NCBI GenBank assembly: GCA_009777435.1
Contig: WRLW01000003.1
Coordinates: forward strand, 1-23,784
From: Oscillospiraceae bacterium
GTDB lineage: Bacteria > Bacillota > Clostridia > Oscillospirales > UBA929
Reading direction: 5' to 3'
Length of the DNA: 23,784 bases
Below are positions 14,505 to 22,400 of this stretch, one piece after another (positions within the stretch are counted from its first letter, which is position 1; each line of letters starts with the position of its first letter). The notes below the pieces were generated by a model. That model saw only the letters and a program-made list of their open reading frames with translations, was not told where the DNA came from and ran no database searches. The position numbers and the translations under genes are program-made.

Positions 14505-15772
14505 TGCTGAAAAAGGCCGCTCTTTTTGTGCTGACGGCGGCCGTGGCCGCGTTCGCGCCCTTAGGCGGCGCGGACGCCCCGCGTCCGGGGCAGCTTCGCG
14601 ACTACCCCGGGGACTACGGCGCCATGATAGCCATATGCTCGGACATCGACGGCTCGACGCCGGCCGAATTCGAGAAAGCCCACCGCTTCCTCAACACTCT
14701 GGAGCCTACCGAAAACGGGCCGGGCCTTGGGCTTGACGTGGCCGACAGCTTTTGGATGTTCAATTTCAGCGATATCGGGGCGGTCAGCGACCATCTAAGC
14801 GGCGGCGACAACGAGGTGATGTCGTATTTCTGGCAGGACGGCGTTGTGAAGCACGCCGCGGCCATTACTAAGTATTACCATTGCGGCTGGATAGATACCA
14901 TACACTCCTACGGCGACTTTTCGATGGCCGACCCAACCCGGACGCCGTTCACCGCCGAGCTGGCGCGAAGGTCGCTCGACGCCATGCGCGAGGCCGGTAT
15001 CAGCCCCTCGGTCTGGACAAACCACGGCAATAAGTCAAACGCGCAGAATATCCGCGGCTCGCGACGCTCCGCGCTCGCCTACCAAAAGGGCGGCGACCCG
15101 TCGTCAGAGTATTACCACGCGGACGCGGCCCTCGCGGCGGGCATAAGGTTCATATGGTTCTCAGATCCCGGCGGGCGGTTCGGAAGCAAGACGCCGCTCT
15201 ACGCCGTAACGCTTGAGGACGGCGCGCGCGTGTGGGGCTTCCGCCGCTATACAGGCTCAAGCACGCCGCTCGGCCATAAATATAGCTGGAGCGTCTACAA
15301 TCTGCACAAACAGCTTTCGCGCGCAAGGCTCGACGGGTTAGTGAGCGCGCGGCGCGCGGTGGTCGTCGCGCAGCATCTCGGCGGCGGCGCCGACCCGTGG
15401 CCCTTCCCGGCGGAGGCCATGGACGCCCTGCGCCTGCTGGCCGACTACCAGCGGCGCGGCCTGATACTCGTCGCGAGGACATCGCGGCTGCTGGAGTACA
15501 TCCGCGTAAGGGATTATTTGGAATACACCTATTCAAGCGAGTCCGGCTCTGAGATAATCGACGTCATATCGGTAAACGACCCCGTGATAGGCGCGTCCGC
15601 GCCGCAGGCCGAACAGCTCCGGGGCATAACGTTTTACGCCCAAAGCCCCGCCCGCGCCGCCGTGAGAATCAACGGCGCGGACGTGCCCGAGCGCTTACTG
15701 CAAAGGGGCGCGGATACGGTCGGGTTCAAATGGCACGACCCGGATTACACCGACTACACCAAACCGGGCTGA
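14504..15772 (+). CDS. Secreted protein of unknown function, possibly NodB/CE4-like deacetylase fold
   Basis: This is a 422-residue protein with an N-terminal signal peptide (two lysines, hydrophobic 5-20, Ala-rich cleavage region near 23-25). The mature part suggests a (beta/alpha) barrel of the polysaccharide-deacetylase type: an early acidic strand ICSDIDG (Asp47, Asp49), then IDTIHSYGDF with His134, then SVWTNHGNKSN with His174. These could be the Asp-His-His metal site, but the spacing is not the classical TFDD/HxxS(T)xxH pattern, so the assignment is tentative. It also has GLGLDVADSFW (75-85), which I associate with uncharacterised proteins of surface-polysaccharide loci. About 50 residues at the C-terminus look like a beta-rich accessory part. 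It starts inside the stop of the flavodoxin-fold gene (TAATG). Confidence 0.55.
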   Translation: MLKKAALFVLTAAVAAFAPLGGADAPRPGQLRDYPGDYGAMIAICSDIDGSTPAEFEKAHRFLNTLEPTENGPGLGLDVADSFWMFNFSDIGAVSDHLSGGDNEVMSYFWQDGVVKHAAAITKYYHCGWIDTIHSYGDFSMADPTRTPFTAELARRSLDAMREAGISPSVWTNHGNKSNAQNIRGSRRSALAYQKGGDPSSEYYHADAALAAGIRFIWFSDPGGRFGSKTPLYAVTLEDGARVWGFRRYTGSSTPLGHKYSWSVYNLHKQLSRARLDGLVSARRAVVVAQHLGGGADPWPFPAEAMDALRLLADYQRRGLILVARTSRLLEYIRVRDYLEYTYSSESGSEIIDVISVNDPVIGASAPQAEQLRGITFYAQSPARAAVRINGADVPERLLQRGADTVGFKWHDPDYTDYTKPG

Positions 15773-15800
15773 GCGCGGACGGCGAATATCAACACGCCCC

Positions 15801-15834
15801 GTAGGGGCGCGCATTGCGCGTCCGCGTTTTATTT
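15801..15834 (+). terminator. Hairpin repeat acting as a probable terminator
   Basis: GGGCGCGC-ATT-GCGCGTCC (an 8-bp stem with one G-U pair, 15803-15822) is followed by GCG and then TTTTATTTT. It lies between two convergent genes and would end the plus-strand flavodoxin/deacetylase-like transcript. The core also belongs to the GTAGGG-type repeat family found in three copies at 22768-22904; its 24 bases at 15801-15824 are identical to the inverted copy at 22834-22857. Confidence 0.7.
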
Positions 15835-15839
15835 TACCG

Positions 15840-16490
15840 CTAATTAAACCTATTCATGGCCTCGTCCGCGCCGGCGGACAGCAGGATCTCCACCGCGTCG
15901 CACGCTCGTGACGCGGCGTCGCTTATCAGTACGCGCTCGGACTCGGTGAACCCCGACAGCACCCAATCCTTCATGTCATACCCGCTCTCAGGCGGCGCGC
16001 CGACGCCTATTTTCACGCGCGGCACGGCGTCGGAGCGCAGCTGGCAAATAATATCCCTCATGCCGTTGTGCCCGCCGTCGCTGCCGCGCGCGCGCACGCG
16101 CACCTTGCCGGCGGGCAGCGCCGCGTCGTCGAATATTATCACGGCGCGTTCGGGCGGAAGCTTATAAAAATCCAAGCACTCGCGCACCGCGCGCCCGGAC
16201 AGGTTCATAAATGTCTGCGGCTTGAGCAGCGCGACGCGTTTGCCCGCGATACTGCCCAAGCCGTATAAAGACTGGAATTTTAACCTCTTGACGGGTATGC
16301 CGAACCGCGCCGCCAGCACGTCGCCCGCCGCGAAGCCCGCGTTATGGCGCGAGCCGTCATATTTGCGTCCCGGATTGCCAAGCCCGGCCACGACGTATTC
16401 GACCGCCCCGCCCGCGTTTGACGAAACGCCTGTATCTGACATAACGTCCGCGTTCGCGCGGGCGTTTGCTTTTTTCCAAGGCAGCCTCAC
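15840..16490 (-). CDS. pth: Peptidyl-tRNA hydrolase
   Basis: Pth frees tRNA from peptidyl-tRNAs that drop off the ribosome. The core begins VVAGLGNPGRKYDGSRHNAGF, split here as VVAGLGNPGRKY and SRHNAGF, with Asn39 and catalytic His49 in this numbering. It continues with KPQTFMNLSG, then IFDDAALPAGKVRVR (catalytic Asp), then GSDGGHNGMRDI. Compared with most Pth enzymes it has about 30 extra residues at the N-terminus if the GTG at 16488-16490 is used; that codon follows the prs stop directly (TAAGTG). An ATG at 16442 (MSDTGVSS) would give a more normal length. Neither has a good Shine-Dalgarno, so the start is open. It ends the glmU-prs-pth operon, the same order as in Bacillus subtilis (there with ctc inserted). 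Confidence 0.93.
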   Translation of the reverse strand: MRLPWKKANARANADVMSDTGVSSNAGGAVEYVVAGLGNPGRKYDGSRHNAGFAAGDVLAARFGIPVKRLKFQSLYGLGSIAGKRVALLKPQTFMNLSGRAVRECLDFYKLPPERAVIIFDDAALPAGKVRVRARGSDGGHNGMRDIICQLRSDAVPRVKIGVGAPPESGYDMKDWVLSGFTESERVLISDAASRACDAVEILLSAGADEAMNRFN

Positions 16491-17444
16491 TTATCTGAAC
16501 AGGTCTGAGATGGATATCTCATAGTAAGTACGCTCGATGGCCTCCGCGAACACCGGCGCGACGGGCAGCGTCGTGAGCATGGGCAGCTCCGCGCGCACGG
16601 GGATGGTGTCAAGCACCACAAGCTCACTTATAACGCTCTCCGTCAGCCGCTTGACGGCCGGCCCCGACATAACGGCGTGTGAGGCGCAAGCGAACACCTC
16701 GGTCGCGCCGCCGATCTCCATCAGCGCGGCGGCGGCGTTGCACATGCTGCCCGCCGTGTCCACCATGTCGTCAAACAGTATAACGCGCTTGCCCTTAACG
16801 TCGCCTATGATATTCATGACCTCGCTTTTGTTGGCCTGTTCGCGGCGCTTATCGACGATGGCAAGCGGCATCGACATCTTGCCCGCGAACGCCCGCGCGC
16901 GCGACACCGAGCCGACGTCGGGCGACGCCACCACCATATCAAAGCGCTCCTCGCCCAATTTGTCCATATAATAGCGGACGAATATGGGCGAGCCGACCAG
17001 ATTGTCCACCGGAAGGTCAAAAAACCCCTGAAGCTGCGGGCAGTGCAAGTCCATTGTCAGAACTCTGTTCGCGCCCGCCGCGCTGATCAGGTTGGCCACA
17101 AGCTTGCCTGAGATGGGGTCGCGCGGCTTGGTCTTTCTGTCCTGCCGCGCGTAGCCGAAATAGGGCACCACAACCGTTATGCGGCCGGCCGACGCGCGCT
17201 TGCAGGCGTCTGTCATGATCAGCAGCTCCATAAGGTTGTTGTTGACCGGCATACATGTAGAGTTGACCAAAAACACGTCCGCGCCGCGCACGGTCTCAAA
17301 AATAGAACAGGATATCTCGCCGTCCTGAAACACGGATATTTCCGCCTCGCCGAGCTTCAGCCCCAAACAGTCGCATATACCCTGCGCGAGCGCCGGGTTG
17401 GCGTTGCCTGTGAATACCTTGATGTTCTTGCTGTGAGGAATCAT
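16491..17444 (-). CDS. prs: Ribose-phosphate pyrophosphokinase (PRPP synthase)
   Basis: This 317-residue enzyme makes PRPP from ribose 5-phosphate and ATP for nucleotide, His and Trp synthesis and for PyrE in this window. Visible signatures are FQDGEI near the N-terminus, YFGYARQDRK (ATP site), the DLHCPQLQGFFD region, VVASPDVGSVSRA, and the PRPP-binding loop VILFDDMVDTAGS. I start it at ATG 17444 (MIPHSKNIKVF) because AAGGA lies about 11 bases upstream and the length is then standard. The ATG at 17456 overlaps that site. It sits 33 bp after the acetyltransferase gene and directly abuts pth, so all three are probably one transcript. Confidence 0.95.
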   Translation of the reverse strand: MIPHSKNIKVFTGNANPALAQGICDCLGLKLGEAEISVFQDGEISCSIFETVRGADVFLVNSTCMPVNNNLMELLIMTDACKRASAGRITVVVPYFGYARQDRKTKPRDPISGKLVANLISAAGANRVLTMDLHCPQLQGFFDLPVDNLVGSPIFVRYYMDKLGEERFDMVVASPDVGSVSRARAFAGKMSMPLAIVDKRREQANKSEVMNIIGDVKGKRVILFDDMVDTAGSMCNAAAALMEIGGATEVFACASHAVMSGPAVKRLTESVISELVVLDTIPVRAELPMLTTLPVAPVFAEAIERTYYEISISDLFR

Positions 17445-17477
17445 GATAACGACCATCCTTTCCGAGCGCCGGGGCAG

Positions 17478-18158
17478 TTACCAGTTTTTCTCCCTGCCGA
17501 GCGCCCAGCCCTCTTTCACAGCCTGACGTCCGCGCGCGATACCGAGCGCGTGCGGCGGCACGTCGCCGGTTATGACCGATCCCGCCGCCACAACCGCGCC
17601 CTCGCCGACCTTAACCGGCGCTACCAACACGGAGTTGCTGCCCAGAAACGCGTCGTCCCCGACGGTGGTTTTATTCTTCTCACGGCCGTCGAAGTTGGCC
17701 GTTATCACGCCGCACCCGACGTTGACATGCCGTCCCACGTCCGCGTCGCCGACATACGAAAGGTGCGGTATATTGGTGCGCGGGCCTACCCGCGTGTTTT
17801 TCAGCTCCACAAAGCTTCCGACGCGCGAACCCTCGCCCAAGTGGCAGCCCGGCCTTATATAGGCGTAAGGCCCGACAGTGACGCCGCGCTCCAGCGTCGA
17901 GCCGAAAAGCTGCGACGCGTTTATGACGCAGCTTTGGCCGACGTTACAGCCGTCTATCACCGAGCCGTGTTCTATCCGGCTGCCCGCGCCCACAACCGTG
18001 CCGTTTCTGAGCGCGACGCCCGCGCCTATGAACACTCCGCGCGCGACGCTGACGCCGTCGTCGATAACCGCCGAAAACGGCGCCTCAAACACCACGCCGT
18101 TTTCCATAAGGCGCTCCACGGCGGCCGCGCGCGCCGCCTCGCGGGCCTCCGCCGTCAT
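17478..18158 (-). CDS. Stand-alone GlmU-type glucosamine-1-phosphate N-acetyltransferase domain
   Basis: This 226-residue protein corresponds to the C-terminal half of GlmU only: a left-handed beta-helix of hexapeptide repeats preceded by the linker helix (residues about 3-22). Landmarks align with GlmU: YIRPG (Arg102), FVELKNTRVG (Lys120), the catalytic-base motif HLSYVGDADVG (His132, Tyr135), NVGCGVITANFDG (145-158), GSNSVLVAPVKVG and the closing KEGWA. It should acetylate glucosamine 1-phosphate with acetyl-CoA on the route to UDP-GlcNAc. The N-terminal uridyltransferase domain (about 230 residues, LAAGxGTRM signature) is absent, and no remnant is seen upstream. The position before prs and pth is that of full-length glmU in Bacillus. 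I use ATG 18158, with GGAGGGG nine bases upstream. It has its own promoter. Confidence 0.85.
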   Translation of the reverse strand: MTAEAREAARAAAVERLMENGVVFEAPFSAVIDDGVSVARGVFIGAGVALRNGTVVGAGSRIEHGSVIDGCNVGQSCVINASQLFGSTLERGVTVGPYAYIRPGCHLGEGSRVGSFVELKNTRVGPRTNIPHLSYVGDADVGRHVNVGCGVITANFDGREKNKTTVGDDAFLGSNSVLVAPVKVGEGAVVAAGSVITGDVPPHALGIARGRQAVKEGWALGREKNW

Positions 18159-18200
18159 GACATGCCGCCCCTCCAAGCGAAAGCCCCCCCTTTATATCTT

Positions 18201-18229
18201 GCCGCCCCGGTATTCCGCGCCCGGGCGGC
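18201..18229 (-). promoter_or_regulatory. Hairpin in the leader of the glmU-type/prs/pth transcript
   Basis: On the minus strand GCCGCC-CGG (18229-18221) can pair with CCGGGGCGGC (18210-18201) with one bulge and an 11-base loop. It lies in the roughly 85-base leader between the predicted RNA start and the ATG. A run of seven G (plus-strand C at 18184-18190) follows before the ribosome site. No T-run follows, so it is not a terminator, and it matches no riboswitch I know. Confidence 0.4.
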
Positions 18230-18248
18230 GGTATAACATCCCAATATC

Positions 18249-18284
18249 ATTATACAGCTTTCCGGGTTTTTTGTCACTGGTGAC
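18249..18284 (-). promoter_or_regulatory. Promoter of the glmU-type/prs/pth operon with a palindrome over the -35
   Basis: On the minus strand GTGACA (18277-18272) and TATAAT (18254-18249) are 17 bases apart: a consensus -10 and a -35 with one mismatch. The inverted repeat GTCAC-TG-GTGAC (18273-18284) overlaps the -35 and could be an operator. The region also lies between divergent genes, so a bound protein could affect sleB. Confidence 0.75.
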
Positions 18285-18448
18285 TTTACCGCATTTTTAC
18301 ATGATTTGCGGGGCCGTTTTTATATTTTTATACAAAAGCGCGCGGAATATTTTGCCGCCGCGCCTGAAACACTACTCATAAACGCCCGGACACGCCATAA
18401 AATATATAAACCGGCGGACGCCGGGATTTTGAGAGAGGTGCCCGCCCG

Positions 18449-19165
18449 ATGCACGAACGCGAACGCGCGCGTCTCACACTCGCGCTTGCGGCGCTGTTTG
18501 CCGTGAATATCCTTCTGATACTCGTAATGTCGCCCATGCCCGCCGCCAAAGCCGAGACATACCGCCAGGGCTCGGCCGGCGACGCCGTGCGCCAGATACA
18601 GACCAAGCTCAAAAACTGGGGCTACTACGGCGGCGTGGTGGACGGCATATACGGGCCCAAAACCGAACAGGCCGTCCGCGAATTCCAAAGCCGCAACGGG
18701 TTGGTGTCCGACGGCGTGTGCGGCATCCGCACACAGCAGGCCATGGGCGTGTTCATGTCGTCCGCCGGCGCCCACGCGCTGGCGCGCGGCTTTGAGCTTG
18801 ACCTGCTCGCGCGCCTTATATCCGCCGAGGCCGGCGGCCAGCCCTATGCCGCGCAGGTCGCCGTCGGCGCGGCCGCGCTCAACCGCTTGAGGCATCCCTG
18901 CTTCCCCGACGGGTTAGCCTCCGTGGTCTACCAGCCGGGCGCGTTTGGCGGCGTGTCGGGCGGCGGCATGGACAAGCCTCCCGGCAGGACGGCCCTGCGC
19001 GCCGCGCGCGACGCCATGAACGGCGCCGACCCGAGCCGCGGCGCGGTCTACTTCAGCCCGAAAACCTCCGAGCCTCTGAGCCGCGGCGTGCCGGGCGCTT
19101 ATACGTCACACACGCGCGCGAGGACGACCACCGCCGTCATCGGGGGCATGAGCTTTTCGAGATAA
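18449..19165 (+). CDS. sleB: Spore-cortex-lytic / cell wall hydrolase, SleB family
   Basis: This 238-residue exported protein starts with a basic tip and a hydrophobic segment (about 10-33) ending in AKA. Residues about 40-100 are a peptidoglycan-binding domain (GSAGDAVRQIQTKLKNWGYY, then DGIYGPKTEQAVREFQ). Residues about 115-238 form the Hydrolase_2 (SleB/CwlJ) domain, with probable catalytic Glu127 in LISAEAGGQP and the following QVAVGAAALNR. SleB is a lytic transglycosylase acting on muramic-lactam-containing spore cortex during germination, so this points to a spore-former; close relatives also serve in vegetative cells. The ATG follows GAGAGG. A 5-bp hairpin (CCGGC-GGAC-GCCGG, 18411-18424) sits just before the ribosome site. 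No YpeB partner is adjacent. I could not find a convincing sigma-G promoter. Confidence 0.85.
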   Translation: MHERERARLTLALAALFAVNILLILVMSPMPAAKAETYRQGSAGDAVRQIQTKLKNWGYYGGVVDGIYGPKTEQAVREFQSRNGLVSDGVCGIRTQQAMGVFMSSAGAHALARGFELDLLARLISAEAGGQPYAAQVAVGAAALNRLRHPCFPDGLASVVYQPGAFGGVSGGGMDKPPGRTALRAARDAMNGADPSRGAVYFSPKTSEPLSRGVPGAYTSHTRARTTTAVIGGMSFSR

Positions 19166-19172
19166 TGGAAAA

Positions 19173-19188
19173 TGTTTCACGTGAAACA
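19173..19188. other. parS: parS centromere site
   Basis: TGTTTCACGTGAAACA is a perfect 16-bp palindrome identical to the bacterial parS consensus bound by ParB/Spo0J. It lies seven bases after the sleB stop and before its terminator. ParB loads here, spreads and recruits SMC, organising the origin region. parS sites cluster near oriC, which places this window in that part of the chromosome. No parA or parB gene is in the window. I saw no second copy. Confidence 0.9.
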
Positions 19189-19222
19189 ACGCGTCTCCCA
19201 AATGTTGCGGCGTTTGTCCGCG

Positions 19223-19250
19223 CGCGGCGTTTGCGCCGCGTTTTTTATTT
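19223..19250 (+). terminator. Rho-independent terminator of sleB
   Basis: CGCGGCG (19223-19229), loop TTTG, CGCCGCG (19234-19240), then TTTTTTATTT. A perfect 7-bp GC stem with a six-T run is a textbook terminator, 58 bases after the sleB stop. Confidence 0.88.
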
Positions 19251-19410
19251 GAAAAGTTATTGCCCGGTTGCTATATATTGTGGTTTGCGTGTCTGAGAGC
19301 TACAAGGCTTTGTTTTCATCGCGGCTTGGCGGCCTTCCAATACGGCGTTTTATCTAAAGCCGCGCCCGAAATCTTCGATAAAACCTATGAGATGATACCG
19401 ACATTTTACC
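19251..19410 (+). other. Intergenic leader region before the C1A-like gene, with an 8-bp inverted repeat
   Basis: This stretch is less GC-rich than the genes. CGCGGCTT (19320-19327) and AAGCCGCG (19357-19364) are perfect complements around a 29-base loop. A TATATT (19274-19279) lacks a -35 at a usable distance. I found no protein frame, RNA family or known riboswitch here. It presumably holds the promoter and 5' leader of the next gene. Confidence 0.35.
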
Positions 19411-19423
19411 GGAGGTTCCATTG

Positions 19424-22400
19424 ATGAAAACAGGAACACGTTTATTTACTATAATAACAGCCGTCCTTCTGACCGCCGCCGCCGCGCCCCTGCCGGCCCA
19501 AGCGCCCGGCTCCGCGCTGGCGGCTTGGTATGACTCCTACGACCCGCGCTATGAGGGCGGCGCGCTGACCGGCATACGCGATCAGGGCGCCGACGACGTG
19601 AGCTACGCGTTCGCGACGGCGGCCGCCGCCGAGATCGCGCTTATCCGCGCGGGGATAGCCGGCCCGGACATCGACCTGTCCGAGCAGCATATACGCTTCG
19701 CCATGTCCAAGTCGGGCGGCAACAATCTCGGCTTCACCTCGGCGCAAGGCGCGGCGCTGACCTCGAGCGCCTCGTCCGACCCGCGCGCGTCCATAGCGGC
19801 CTACCTCACGCGCGGCAGGCTCGGCGGCTTGGTCGCGGAAGCGTATGACCCCTACAAGGCCGGCGACCAGTCGCGCGCCCAGTCGGTGACTGCCGACAAG
19901 ATCAGCTCCTACCGCGTGGGCGACGTGGTATACATACCCGACATGCCCGCCGCCACCCCGAACGACACCCAAAGCTACTACCGCGAAAAGCATATAAACG
20001 ACCTCAAAGCGGCCATCACGCGCTACGGCGCCGTGACCGGCTGGATATACGGCCCAAAGACCACCTCCAAGGCGGGCGCCGCCGGCGAATACTGGAACGG
20101 CAAATCCATGATGTCATACGGGCACCTGAAGGCCGGCGAGCTGACCCAGACGCCGGGCAACTGGTGCGTGACCGCCGTCGGGTGGGACGACGGCTACATA
20201 TTCACCGAATATGAGGAAGAGGACGACAAGGGCGTCAATAACCTGAAAAACAAGCCTTCACAGCCCGGCGCTTTTATCATCAAGAACTCGTGGGGCGCCG
20301 AAACGGGCGACGCGGGGTACTTCTACCTGTCTTATATGGACTCGCTGCTGCTCCGAAACGCGTTCGCGCTCGGCGGCGTGAAGCTGGCCGGCGACAACTC
20401 CTCCCCCGCCGACAAGATCTACGAACACGACCCGCTCGGCCCGACGGGCCGCACGGTAAGCTCCGGCGCTTGGATGGCCAACGTTTTCCCGGTCGAGAAG
20501 GACGGCCAGCACGCCAACGCGGTATCGTTCGCCGCGGCCGACGCGGGCACGCAGTATGATATATATATCATGCGCTACGCCTCGGGCACCAGCCTTCCGG
20601 GCGAGGGCGGCCCCGCCGCCACGCTGACCGGCCTGATGGAAAACGGCGAGCGCGTCGCGTCGGGCACTGTAGAGCTGCCGGGCTACTACACGGTGGACAT
20701 AGACCGCGTGTGGCTTGGAGACAAGGGCGACACGGTGTTTGTGGCCGTATACTACTCGGGATGCTCCAACATCCCGTTCCAGAGCGCGGCCTCCGGCCTG
20801 ACGGCCGCCGGCCAGAGCTTCCGTTCGTCGTCGGCCGGCGCCGAGTCTTGGGTCGATATCTCGGCCAACGGCCAAAACGCCTGCGTCAAACTGATAGCCG
20901 ACGAGCTGAGCCTTCCGCGTCCCGGCGCCATATCGCTGTCGCCCCCGCGCGACATTCAGGTAATACGCGTGGGCGAGACCGTAAACTGGAGCTATGACCT
21001 GACGGTCGCCGGCGGCCCGGCCTCCGGCGCCGACACCTCGGTGGTCTGGGCGAGCGGCGACACGTCGGTTGCCAGAGTGGACGCGGCCGGCAACGTCACG
21101 GGCGTCGGCGGCGGCTCCTGCGTCATATCCGTTATGACGCGCTCGGGACGCCGCGAGGATTCGCGCGAGGTCTATGTGCCGCCCGTGGCCGTGACCGCGC
21201 TGAAGCTCAACCGCTCCGAGATAAAGGTAAAAACCAACCAAACCGCGCAGCTTACCGCCGCCGTAACGCCCTCAAACGCGACCGACAAGACCCTTGAATG
21301 GTCGAGCAGCGACGAGAGCGTCGCCACAGTTACGTCGCTCGGTCAGGTGACGGGCGTCGGGCCGGGCAGCGCGGTCATAACGGCCGCGAGCGTATCCGAC
21401 CCGTATATATACGCGTCGTGCGACGTCGAGGTCTCAAAGGATTACGTTTCGTCCATAACGCTGTCGCGCCGCACGTTAGCCACAGCCGTCGGCTCCATAA
21501 CGCCGATCGGCATAAAGACCGGGCCGGCCACGGCCTATGACACCGCGCTCGAATGGGAGCTTGTGAGCGGAAACCCGGACGTTGTGGAAATAGACCATGA
21601 AAAGGGCACGGTTACAGGCCGTATGCCCGGCAAGGCCGAGTTCCGTATATCGCCCGCCGATATAAACCCCGACGCCAAGAAAACCCCGTCCGCCACACTG
21701 ACCGTGACGGTCTCCCCTCTGGCCGACAGCTATGTGAACGTGGGCAAGACCATAACGCTGACCAGCGCGCTGACAGGCGTTAAGGCCGACGACATAGAGT
21801 GGGAGATAACGGGCGGCGACGATACCGATTTAACGCCCAATAAGAACAAAGCGAAGCTCTACGGCAGGCGCAGCGGTGAGTTCCGCGTCACGTCGTATGA
21901 TAAAAACGACCCCGACAACAAGCATGTCGTCAGCGTATTCGTAAAGACGCCGGCCAAGAAGGTCGCCGTCAGGATGGAGAGCGACGAGTCCAACAAGCCC
22001 GCGCGCCGCAAGGAGCTGACCTTAGATCAGGACGGCTCAAACCCGTCGTCGGTCAGCCTCGCCTACACCATCGGGCCGGACGACGCGTCGTATAAGGATG
22101 TGACCTGGGTCTCCTCAAAGCCCCATGTCGCGACGGTGGACGAAAACGGCGTCGTGACCGCCGTCGGGCCGGGCACGGCCGTTATAACCTGCAAAGCGAT
22201 TGCCGATACGGCCAAGGCCACCTTCGGCGTTACCGTGAAATACAATCCGACGGCCATAGAGCTGAACCGCACCGAGACACAGCGGATAGCCGTGGGCAAG
22301 AAGTTCAGCCTGCGCGCGGCGGTCGAACGCACGCGCAACGTGTCGAGAACCGTAACCTGGAGCAGCAGCGACGAAAGCGTCGCCAAGGTCAGCAGAACAG

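Noticed and set aside
18320..18895. Open frame on the minus strand opposite sleB
   Set aside because: Antisense to a well-supported gene, with no ribosome site or domain.
20258..21241. Open frame on the minus strand inside the C1A-like gene
   Set aside because: It is a complement shadow of a high-GC gene with no motif or start signal.
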